DNA of 64,000 nucleotides. Source: Bacteroidaceae bacterium (GTDB taxonomy: Bacteria > Bacteroidota > Bacteroidia > Bacteroidales > Bacteroidaceae). Positions 45,916 through 53,969 of this stretch are shown here, in pieces (the first letter of the stretch is position 1; each line of letters opens with the position of its first letter). The DNA is taken from NCBI GenBank assembly GCA_017938245.1, contig JAGBBX010000004.1:1-64000 (forward strand), read 5' to 3'. The notes under the pieces were generated by a model. The model was not told where the DNA came from, searched no databases, and saw nothing but the letters and a program-made list of their open reading frames with translations. Made by a program: the position numbers and the translations under genes.

Positions 45916-46065
45916 CTATTTAATGTTGGTCGACCCTCCGTGCTTCTGAATGAGTGTACTCAACTCAAGTGCTTCTGATATTGAGAGTTTATCTGCTATA
46001 ATTGTTGGCATTCGCTGTGAGAATGAATTTTCTCTAAATGGTGAAATGTACTCTTGTGTATTCAT
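45916..46065 (-). CDS. Putative 49-aa small protein
   Basis: An ATG frame of 49 codons (MNTQEYISPFRE..., ending KHGGSTNIK) between the SUI1 and rex genes. It has a low proportion of rare residues and an amphipathic ADKLSISEALELSTLIQ helix. Its first residues, MNTQ, match the start of Rex, whose gene starts 151 bp away on the other strand. There is no family match known to me; it could be a real small protein or chance. Confidence 0.4.
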   Translation of the reverse strand: MNTQEYISPFRENSFSQRMPTIIADKLSISEALELSTLIQKHGGSTNIK

Positions 46066-46150
46066 AGGTGTTTAAAATATGGTTGACGACTCTTATATAT
46101 TATCGCAAAAATATATTTTTTTTACTTATTTACAGCTTTATACATACAAA

Positions 46151-46182
46151 TTTTTCTTATTCACAAAATAAGGTTAATTTTG
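46151..46182 (+). promoter_or_regulatory. Promoter-like pair for rex
   Basis: TTTT at 46151-46154, 20 bp, then TAATTTTG at 46175-46182, resembling the Bacteroidales promoter with a weak -33. It is 34 bp before the rex start. Confidence 0.4.
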
Positions 46183-46215
46183 CTACGTTATTATATAGCG
46201 CGCGATTGTATAAAA

Positions 46216-46890
46216 ATGAATACACAATATAAAATAGAGAGAGTGCCCGAGCCCACGTTGCGACGATTGCCGTGGTACTTGTCGGTTTGCCGTCTGCTTA
46301 AGACTCGTGGTGAGACATACGTCTCTTCGACGCGTCTCTCCAAGGAGACGAATATAGTGGCTTCGCAGATAGCAAAAGACCTGTCGTGTGTAAATGTGGT
46401 GGGTCGCACGCGTGTAGGCTACGAGATTGACAACCTGCTCGAAGTGCTCGAGTCTTTTCTTGGGTTCAACACCTGCCACAAGGCGTTTCTTTTTGGTGCA
46501 GGACGTCTGGGCGGTGCTCTGCTGAAAGATTCGGGACTGCAACAATTTGGTCTCGAGGTGGTGGCGGCGTTCGATAATAATCCGCGTGTGGTGGGGCATA
46601 GTATTTCGGGTATTCCCGTCTACCACATAAGTGAGATTGGTGCAAAGATGCGTCGACACAATGTGAAGATTGGTATACTTACTGTACCCATTGAGAGTGC
46701 GCAGGAGGTGGCCGACCGAATGGTGGTGTGGGGTATAAAGGCTATATGGAACTTTACCCCTCTGCGCATACGTGTTCCCGACGATATTGTGGTGCAGAAT
46801 ACATCGCTGTATGCCCATTTGTCATTAATGTTCAACCGCCTCGACTCTCTTGAACAAGAGGGTGGGGCCGATAATACACAAGCAATATGA
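46216..46890 (+). CDS. rex: Redox-sensing transcriptional repressor Rex
   Basis: A 224-aa repressor; the start at 46216 (MNTQYKIERVPEPTLRRLPWY) removes 12 residues of an upstream ATG. The N-terminal winged helix has LSKETNIVASQIAKDLS, the C-terminal Rossmann domain has FGAGRLGGALL (GxGxxG). Rex senses the NADH/NAD+ ratio and represses fermentation or respiration genes. Its stop overlaps the FAH-family gene by 4 bp, so it leads the chain FAH, porU, porV, ispF and the phosphoesterase, a linkage worth testing. Confidence 0.95.
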   Translation: MNTQYKIERVPEPTLRRLPWYLSVCRLLKTRGETYVSSTRLSKETNIVASQIAKDLSCVNVVGRTRVGYEIDNLLEVLESFLGFNTCHKAFLFGAGRLGGALLKDSGLQQFGLEVVAAFDNNPRVVGHSISGIPVYHISEIGAKMRRHNVKIGILTVPIESAQEVADRMVVWGIKAIWNFTPLRIRVPDDIVVQNTSLYAHLSLMFNRLDSLEQEGGADNTQAI

Positions 46891-47501
46891 AAATAATAGC
46901 AGTCGGCAAGAATTATGCCGCACACGCAATAGAATTCGATGGTACGGGTGAAAAACCGCAGGAACCGATGATTTTTTTCAAGCCCGATTCGGCAATTATT
47001 AAAAATGGTAAGCATTTTTATCTGCCCGATTGGATGGGACGTATCGATTACGAGGCCGAGATAGTTGTACGCATCAGCCAGTTGGGACGTAGTATCCCCG
47101 AGCGTTTTGCGCATCGCTACTACGATGCAATAACCGTAGGCATAGATTTTACTGCGCGCGATATGCAGCGAAAGGCTATTGCCGAAGGGGCACCGTGGGC
47201 TCTCTCAAAGGGGTTCGATTGCTCGGCGGTACTTGGTGAGTTTCGTCCTGTCGAGAGTTACGATATTAAAAATGTCGATTTTTCGCTCACAATAAACGAT
47301 GAGGCTGTGCAGAGTGCAAACACCGCGCAGCTGCTATTCTCGGTCGATGAGATAATTGCATACGTCAGCCGTTTTTGCACACTAAAGACCGGAGACCTTA
47401 TATTTACAGGAACACCGGCCGGTGTTGCTCCGGTGAAGGTGGGCGACCATTTGAGAGGTTATATTGGGCAAGAGAAGGTGCTCGAATTTCGTGTACGCTG
47501 A
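46887..47501 (+). CDS. Fumarylacetoacetate hydrolase family protein
   Basis: A 204-aa FAH-fold hydrolase or decarboxylase. The metal ligands are in EAEIVVRIS (near residue 56) and the VGIDFTARDMQ motif, plus KPDSAI. This short single-domain form is typical of broad-specificity acylpyruvase or oxaloacetate decarboxylase-type enzymes. It overlaps rex at its start and porU at its stop (TGATG). The substrate is unknown. Confidence 0.92.
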   Translation: MKIIAVGKNYAAHAIEFDGTGEKPQEPMIFFKPDSAIIKNGKHFYLPDWMGRIDYEAEIVVRISQLGRSIPERFAHRYYDAITVGIDFTARDMQRKAIAEGAPWALSKGFDCSAVLGEFRPVESYDIKNVDFSLTINDEAVQSANTAQLLFSVDEIIAYVSRFCTLKTGDLIFTGTPAGVAPVKVGDHLRGYIGQEKVLEFRVR

Positions 47502-50500
47502 TGAACGGTCTAAGGAAAATATTCACAATTATATTGTCGGTGTTTGCTCTTGTGGCAAATGCTCAGTTCATTGATGTCGATTGGGCGATGATGGCGCGTG
47601 ACACACTTCTGCCGCGTTATGCGACTATGATAGAACTCCCCGACGACTATATAATGTACGATTACAAGGTTGCGATAGAGTATCCCGAGTTTGTGCCTAT
47701 GAGCAGTGCCGAGGTTGCACACTATCGCTTGGAGGCGCTGCGCGATTCTCTTCCGGCCTTTCCCGTTGTAGAGTCGGCGGTTGGTGTGTCGGCAAAGCGG
47801 GGACAGCTTGACGTGAGTTTTACCCCGGTGGTGTTCTCCGACGGGCACTTTATGCGCATAAACTCATTTAAGCTGGTTGTGACCCGCACTCTCGATGTCA
47901 CTTCGGCAATGTCGCGCCTTAATACTCGGGCTGTCGCGAAGGAGCGTTATGCCAATAGCTCGGTGCTCGATTCGGGACGTTGGGTAAGGATTGCCGTTGA
48001 GGAGAGCGGAGTACACAAGATAACATCGGCCGAACTTAGAAAAATGGGATTCAAAAACCCCGAGAAGGTGCGTCTCTTCGGTTACGGCGGTCGTATTCTC
48101 CCCGAGAAGAACATCCATCAACTGCCCGATGACCTGCAAGAGATTCCTTTGTGGCGCGAGAATGGGTATGTGCTCTTCTTTGCCAACGGAACCATTCGTT
48201 GGGAGTATAGCAACGGTCGTTTCGTGCACCGCCAGAATGTCTATTCGAAATATTCGTACTATTTCTTGAATGAGAGCGATGCCGAGCCGTTGCCTTTCTC
48301 TAAACAGCAGTTGCAGGCATCAGGTGGAAAAGTGTATGATACGTATCCCGACTATCTGTTATATGAGAAAGAGGCAATGACACTTGCGACTTACGGTCGA
48401 GTGCTTCTCGATAGCTACAATTATGCTACAGGACGCTCGGTAAGCTATAAGTTCAATATCGATGGAGTGGTCGAGGGGCAGCGCGCCAATGTAGATGTCT
48501 CTTTCGGAAGCAATGCTACCTCGGAAAGTCGTGTGGCTGTAGATGTCAACGGAACACAGGTTGGTTCGTTAGGCATTTCAAGAGCCGGAAGCACCGACCA
48601 CGGACGAATATCGAGTGTGTCGTTTGTGGCACAATCGGGGTTGACAGCAAATACAACAGTTAAACTCACACATACAGTCTCCGATGCAGGCCTGTCGGGT
48701 CACCTCGATTATCTGCGCCTTAATTTTATGCGCACCCTTGCTATGCGAGGTTCCGACTGCGAGTTTCGCGGTAACGCAACCTCGGGCAACGCCACATTCA
48801 AGATAGCACAGGCAACGTCCGACACCCACGTGTGGCGTGTTACCAACCAGGCGGCTACAGTTGAATTGGAATCACAATTTGCCGATGGAATACTCTCGGT
48901 AGTGGCGCCTGCCTCATATAAGGAACAGTTGGTGGCAGTGAATGTAAAGGGTAATTTCCCCTCGGTGAAGATGGTAGGAGAGGTTGCCAACCAGAATCTG
49001 CACGCAATGGGCAATACCGATATGATTATCTTAGTGCCGTCGAACGGACAATTTTTGCAGGCAGCCAATCGCTTGGCCGAGGCGCATCGCGAGAATGATG
49101 GTATTACAGTGGAGGTTGTTACAGCGCAGCAGGTGTATAACGAATTCTCCTCGGGAACGCCCGATGCAACGGCCTTCCGCCGCCTTATGAAGATGCTTTA
49201 CGACCGTGCCGAGAGTGTCGAGGATGCACCAAAATATTTGCTCCTCTTTGGCGATGGTGTAACCGACAACCGCCTTATAACCTATCCTCGAATGAGCAGC
49301 GACAATCTTCTGCTAACCTACCAATCGGAAAATTCGGTGAGTGCAGTGCGTTCATACGTTCTCGAAGATTATTTTGCCCTGCTCGACGACGACGAGGGTA
49401 GTGATTTCTTACGTGATAAGATAGATATTGCGGTGGGACGTATACCGGCGCAGAATGTAGGTGATGCCTCGGCAGTGGTAGATAAACTTGTGGCATATAT
49501 CGAGAATCGTACCCCGGGGGCCTGGCAAAATACCATTGTACTTATGGGTGACGATGGCGATAAGAGTATGCCTAACCAGCATATGAAAGATGCCGAGGCT
49601 GTTGCTGCGCATATTGCCGATACGAATCCCGCCTTTATGTTGCATCGTATCTACTGGGACGATTATCCAATGGAGGTGCTATCTACAGGAAACAGTTACC
49701 CGATGGCTACACAGGCTATATACGACCGACTTGATGAGGGTGCGCTTATTGTGAACTACTCGGGACACGGAAGCGCCAATCTGCTCTCGCACGAGCAGAC
49801 CTGGAAAGCCTCGGATATGTCGGCGCTTACATCGCAGCGTGTACCTTTCTGGGTGACGGCTTCGTGTGATATAGGCCCCTTTGATATGGGCGATGGCTCA
49901 CTTGCCGAGTCGGCTATCCTTAATCCATTAGGTGGTGCGATAGGACTCCTTACAACAACGCGTACAGTGCTACAGAGCTATAATGCAGTGATAAATCAGG
50001 CATTTATGAAGATTCTGCTAGCTCCCGATGCAAAAGGTAACTACCCCTCGGTGGGCGATGCTATGCGTATGGCAAAATGTGAGATTATTGCCAATGGCAG
50101 CGACCCATCCGAGAATAAGTTGGAGTATGTGCTTATAGGCGACCCTGCGCTGCGCTTGCAGATTCCACGCTACAGGGTGGTGGTCGATAAATTCAATGGC
50201 GAGGATATTGGAACTGTCGGAAAGGTTCAGGCGGGAGGTACTGTGCTCGTCGAGGGCTATGTCGCAATGCCCGATGGCTCTGTGGCCAACGGTTTTACAG
50301 GAACAATACAACCAACACTCTTCGATTGTATCGAGACGGTGTCGACGCGTGATAATACAGGCCTTGGTAAATTCGAGTATGTGGCCTATCCCAACCGCCT
50401 TTTTGCAGGCAGTGACTCGGTGGTGGCCGGACGTTTCAAAATAAAAATCCCCGTACCGATGGATATAACCTATCGTAACGACGAGGGTATGCTTAATCTC

Positions 50501-51256
50501 TTTGCCATAGATACTTTAGGTACATCGGCACAAGGATATTACAATAATTTCATTGTGGGTGGTACAGCCCCCTCTGTAGAGGACGATGGAAAGGGACCGC
50601 AGATAAAAATGTATCTTAATACCCCCGATTTTATCGATGGTGATGAGGTTAATTCAACACCTTGCCTCTTTGTCGAACTTTTCGACGAGAATGGAATAAA
50701 TACGGTCGGTACAGGTGTGGGACACGATATTATGGCTATTGTCGATAATGATAAATACCACACTTATAATCTTAATAGCGCTTTTGTGCCATCGGTAGGC
50801 GATTATCGCAGCGGAACGATAGAATTGCCGCTTTCCCAATTGGGCGAGGGCGAACACACATTGCTTCTGCGTGCCTGGGACCTATTCAATAACTCCTCTA
50901 CCGACACACTGACGTTTGTCGTAGTACCCGGTCTTGCTCCCGATTTTATAGACATAAAGGTTGCTCCAAATCCAGTGGAATATGGTCAAAAGGCAACATT
51001 CGTGCTCAGTCACAATCGCCCGCACAGCAATATAGATGTTACAATAGAAATCTTCAATCTGCAAGGAGTGAAGATGTGGCATCATAACGAGTCTATGTCG
51101 AGCGCAAATACTCAGTGTGTGGTCGAGTGGGATGTTACAACTTCGGGTGGACGACCAATGCCAACGGGGGTGTATATCTATCGTGCAAGTCTTGCCTCGG
51201 ATGGTGGCAGTGTGCAGACAAAAACAGAAAAAATAATTGTACTAAACAATAAATAA
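47501..51256 (+). CDS. porU: Type IX secretion system sortase PorU
   Basis: A 1251-aa exported protein. The start at 47501 gives a signal peptide ending near ANAQF; an in-frame ATG at 47375 would add a long non-signal extension. It has a gingipain-type (C25) peptidase domain: the His of NYSGHGS is H756 and the Cys of TASCDIG is C789, 33 apart as in RgpB (H211, C244). PorU cleaves sorting domains of exported proteins and attaches them to lipopolysaccharide. The C-terminal domain (PNPVEYG.. GVYIYRAS) is itself a sorting-type domain. It is followed by porV at 38 bp, the usual pair. Confidence 0.95.
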   Translation: MNGLRKIFTIILSVFALVANAQFIDVDWAMMARDTLLPRYATMIELPDDYIMYDYKVAIEYPEFVPMSSAEVAHYRLEALRDSLPAFPVVESAVGVSAKRGQLDVSFTPVVFSDGHFMRINSFKLVVTRTLDVTSAMSRLNTRAVAKERYANSSVLDSGRWVRIAVEESGVHKITSAELRKMGFKNPEKVRLFGYGGRILPEKNIHQLPDDLQEIPLWRENGYVLFFANGTIRWEYSNGRFVHRQNVYSKYSYYFLNESDAEPLPFSKQQLQASGGKVYDTYPDYLLYEKEAMTLATYGRVLLDSYNYATGRSVSYKFNIDGVVEGQRANVDVSFGSNATSESRVAVDVNGTQVGSLGISRAGSTDHGRISSVSFVAQSGLTANTTVKLTHTVSDAGLSGHLDYLRLNFMRTLAMRGSDCEFRGNATSGNATFKIAQATSDTHVWRVTNQAATVELESQFADGILSVVAPASYKEQLVAVNVKGNFPSVKMVGEVANQNLHAMGNTDMIILVPSNGQFLQAANRLAEAHRENDGITVEVVTAQQVYNEFSSGTPDATAFRRLMKMLYDRAESVEDAPKYLLLFGDGVTDNRLITYPRMSSDNLLLTYQSENSVSAVRSYVLEDYFALLDDDEGSDFLRDKIDIAVGRIPAQNVGDASAVVDKLVAYIENRTPGAWQNTIVLMGDDGDKSMPNQHMKDAEAVAAHIADTNPAFMLHRIYWDDYPMEVLSTGNSYPMATQAIYDRLDEGALIVNYSGHGSANLLSHEQTWKASDMSALTSQRVPFWVTASCDIGPFDMGDGSLAESAILNPLGGAIGLLTTTRTVLQSYNAVINQAFMKILLAPDAKGNYPSVGDAMRMAKCEIIANGSDPSENKLEYVLIGDPALRLQIPRYRVVVDKFNGEDIGTVGKVQAGGTVLVEGYVAMPDGSVANGFTGTIQPTLFDCIETVSTRDNTGLGKFEYVAYPNRLFAGSDSVVAGRFKIKIPVPMDITYRNDEGMLNLFAIDTLGTSAQGYYNNFIVGGTAPSVEDDGKGPQIKMYLNTPDFIDGDEVNSTPCLFVELFDENGINTVGTGVGHDIMAIVDNDKYHTYNLNSAFVPSVGDYRSGTIELPLSQLGEGEHTLLLRAWDLFNNSSTDTLTFVVVPGLAPDFIDIKVAPNPVEYGQKATFVLSHNRPHSNIDVTIEIFNLQGVKMWHHNESMSSANTQCVVEWDVTTSGGRPMPTGVYIYRASLASDGGSVQTKTEKIIVLNNK

Positions 51257-51293
51257 CAAAAATAATAGTTTAAATAGAACATAAGAAACTACA

Positions 51294-52481
51294 ATGTATA
51301 TGATGAAGAACAGAATATTCTCTATCCTTCTTGGACTGATACTTACTCTGCCGCTCTTTGCGCAGAAAGAACAGTTTAATCCTGTAAATACGGGTGTAAC
51401 ATCGCTCTCTATAGCCCCTGATGCGCGTGCAGGAGCTATGGGAGATATTGGTGTAGCTACCGAGGCCGATGTAAATTCGCAATATTGGAATCCTGCAAAA
51501 TATCCGTTTAACATAGCACGTGCAGGACTATCAATGTCGTACACACCTTGGCTGCGTCAGTTGGTTGCCGACATCGACCTTGCCTATCTTGCAGGATTCT
51601 ACCGCATAGGCGACTATTCGGCAATTAGCGGCTCACTTACCTACTTCTCGCTTGGTGAGGTTATTGCCGAGGAGTACACCATTAAACCATACGAGTTTGC
51701 AGTGGATGTAGCCTACTCGCGTATGCTCTCCGAGACCTTCTCGGCTGCGGTTGCTCTGCGATTCATATACAGCGACCTTCAGTACGACTATGCCGAGGAT
51801 ATGGAGGCCGGTTCTGCATTTGCCGCCGACCTTGCTCTATATTATAATAATTATATTATGTTGGGTAACCGTGAGTGTATGTTGGGACTGGGACTTAATG
51901 CCTCTAATATAGGTAGTAAAATTTCTTATGACGGCGGAAATACAAATGAGTTTATTCCCACCAATCTGCGTTTGGGTGCTTCTATACTCATCCCTATTGA
52001 CGAGTATAATACAATAACCTTCAGTGCCGACCTTAATAAACTGATGGTTCCCACACGAGCTACATACGCGCAGTTCCTCGAAGAGGAGGGATACGATGCC
52101 GATGATAACTCTAAATACTCCGAGTATCAAGGGTGGCTCGAGTCGACCGGATATAACGATATTTCATCAATCTCCGGTATTTTTAAATCCTTTGGCGATG
52201 CCCCCGGCGGATTCAGCGAGGAGTTGAAAGAGATATATGGTGGTGTAGGTGTAGAGTATTGCTATAATCAGCAGTTCTCTCTGCGTGGCGGTTATCACTA
52301 CGAGAATGAGTTTAAGGGTAACAGAAAATACTTTACTCTTGGTGCAGGATTCAAAATGAGTGTGTTCTCGCTGGATGCAGCCTATCTTATCTCTACTGCG
52401 CAGAGCAACCCTCTCGACCAGACGCTTCGTTTCTCACTGTCGTTTGATATGGATGGTCTGAGAGATATTTTCGGACGTTAA
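51294..52481 (+). CDS. porV: Type IX secretion outer-membrane protein PorV
   Basis: A 395-aa outer-membrane barrel. The signal peptide ends near PLFAQK, and NTGVTSLSIAPDARAGAMGD is the PorV/LptO family signature. It ends in RDIFGR. PorV shuttles cargo from the translocon to PorU. Start at 51294 is chosen; later in-frame ATGs at 51300 and 51303 are equally possible and give the same mature protein. Confidence 0.93.
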   Translation: MYMMKNRIFSILLGLILTLPLFAQKEQFNPVNTGVTSLSIAPDARAGAMGDIGVATEADVNSQYWNPAKYPFNIARAGLSMSYTPWLRQLVADIDLAYLAGFYRIGDYSAISGSLTYFSLGEVIAEEYTIKPYEFAVDVAYSRMLSETFSAAVALRFIYSDLQYDYAEDMEAGSAFAADLALYYNNYIMLGNRECMLGLGLNASNIGSKISYDGGNTNEFIPTNLRLGASILIPIDEYNTITFSADLNKLMVPTRATYAQFLEEEGYDADDNSKYSEYQGWLESTGYNDISSISGIFKSFGDAPGGFSEELKEIYGGVGVEYCYNQQFSLRGGYHYENEFKGNRKYFTLGAGFKMSVFSLDAAYLISTAQSNPLDQTLRFSLSFDMDGLRDIFGR

Positions 52482-52507
52482 TAACCTCTTATAAGTTTTC
52501 TCAAGGT

Positions 52508-52981
52508 ATGATACGTGTAGGATTTGGAATGGATGTCCATCGTCTTGTCGAGGGACGCGATTTGTGGATTGGCGGTATAAAAATTCCTTATGAGCGGGGG
52601 CTTGACGGTCACTCCGATGCCGATGTCCTCATTCACGCAATATGCGATGCACTGTTGGGTGCAGCCAATTTGCGCGATATCGGCTATCAGTTTCCCGATA
52701 CATCGGGTGAATTTAAGAATATAGATAGCAAGATTCTGCTTCGTCGCACAAACGAACTTCTTAAAGAGAAAGGTTATCGCATAGGTAATATTGATGCTAC
52801 GGTTGCAGCACAGGCACCAAAGCTCAATCCGCATATTCCAACGATGCAGCAGGTAATGGCCGAGGTGCTGCAAATAGACCCCGACCTGTTGTCGATAAAG
52901 GCCACTACCACCGAGAAACTCGGTTTCGAAGGACGTAAAGAGGGAATTACTGCATACGCTACTGTGCTCATAGAGAAATAA
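52508..52981 (+). CDS. ispF: 2-C-methyl-D-erythritol 2,4-cyclodiphosphate synthase
   Basis: A 157-aa MEP-pathway enzyme that cyclises CDP-ME-2-phosphate. GMDVHRL holds metal ligands D9 and H11; GHSDADVLIHAICDAL holds the third ligand His; TTTEKLGFEGRKEGI closes the active site. It shows that this organism uses the MEP route for isoprenoids. It is 27 bp after porV. Confidence 0.98.
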   Translation: MIRVGFGMDVHRLVEGRDLWIGGIKIPYERGLDGHSDADVLIHAICDALLGAANLRDIGYQFPDTSGEFKNIDSKILLRRTNELLKEKGYRIGNIDATVAAQAPKLNPHIPTMQQVMAEVLQIDPDLLSIKATTTEKLGFEGRKEGITAYATVLIEK

Positions 52982-52994
52982 TCTCCATTCTGCA

Positions 52995-53819
52995 ATGTCT
53001 TTGATGAAGTTTATAATAGTACGTGTGGCCGCAATCTTTTTTGCGGCCATACTCTTTGCATCGTGTGCAACACTCTCTTCTACAGGAGTTGGGCGTATAA
53101 AGCGCTACGAGGTGACTAGTGAGCGTTTGCCACAGAAGTTTGATGGCTGTCGTATAGCCTTTATATCAGATATTCATTATCCCAGCAAATTCACCCGAAA
53201 AAGGTTGGCAAAGGTGGTGCGTAAACTGCGTGACCTTAGGCCGCAAATGCTGCTTCTTGGTGGCGATTATGTGACTGCCGATGATTATATTGACGAACTT
53301 TTCGATTCGTTGGCAACAGTGAAGAGTGATTATGGAACATTTGCTGTGCTAGGCAATCACGAGTTCAGCAGGCGAAGTGCTGTTGAAGAGGCTATGAACA
53401 GTCGTGGAATAAGACTTTTAAAGGATGAGGCTCATTCATTGACGTCCGACAGCGCGGTTTATATAGCCGGTGTTGCCAACCCTTTTAGAATAGATTCTAC
53501 AACAGTGTCGCCTTCCGCAGCTGTAGTCGATAGTGCCTATACAATTCTGTTGGTGCACACCCCCGACTATGCTCAGATGGTTGATGCTCCTGCCGATATT
53601 GTCCTCTCGGGTCACACACACGGAGGTCAAGTGAGTCTGTTTGGACTTTACACTCCTGTTAAAAACACACGCTATGGCACTCGCTTTCTGCGAGGAATGA
53701 ATAGTACCGACAGTGGTGTATCTGTTATCACTACAAACGGAATCGGAACCTCACGCCGTAAGATTCGTATCTGCGTCCCCAGCGAAATAGTTGTTGTTAC
53801 CTTACGTCGCGCCGAGTAA
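52995..53819 (+). CDS. Calcineurin-like metallophosphoesterase (membrane or lipoprotein)
   Basis: A 274-aa YkuE-like phosphoesterase. N-terminal hydrophobic segment with a lipobox-like FASCAT (Cys near residue 24). Metal motifs: FISDIHYPSKF, LGGDYVT, GNHEF and LSGHTHGGQ. Similar membrane phosphoesterases act on phospholipids or UDP-sugar lipids; the substrate here is unknown. It is 14 bp after ispF. Confidence 0.9.
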   Translation: MSLMKFIIVRVAAIFFAAILFASCATLSSTGVGRIKRYEVTSERLPQKFDGCRIAFISDIHYPSKFTRKRLAKVVRKLRDLRPQMLLLGGDYVTADDYIDELFDSLATVKSDYGTFAVLGNHEFSRRSAVEEAMNSRGIRLLKDEAHSLTSDSAVYIAGVANPFRIDSTTVSPSAAVVDSAYTILLVHTPDYAQMVDAPADIVLSGHTHGGQVSLFGLYTPVKNTRYGTRFLRGMNSTDSGVSVITTNGIGTSRRKIRICVPSEIVVVTLRRAE

Positions 53820-53900
53820 TTGTTTCGAAATATCTGCTTTGTAGAAACATTTCCGCGGATATAAATAGCAACGAAATAATGTATCTTAATATAAAAATAC

Positions 53901-53908
53901 TATTTTTG
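53901..53908 (+). promoter_or_regulatory. TATTTTTG box before the TIR-WG gene
   Basis: A TAnnTTTG box lies 62 bp before the start codon at 53970. No TTTG at the right distance is seen. Confidence 0.35.
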
Positions 53909-53969
53909 TAAATAATTACGAAAATAACCTCTTTCGTTCAAAGAAAGTGCAAATATAAAATAAACAGAA

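Noticed and set aside
46131-46175. Rex operator in its own promoter region
   Set aside because: TTCACAA is present, but no good TTGTGAA half-site at the right distance, so the site is not called.
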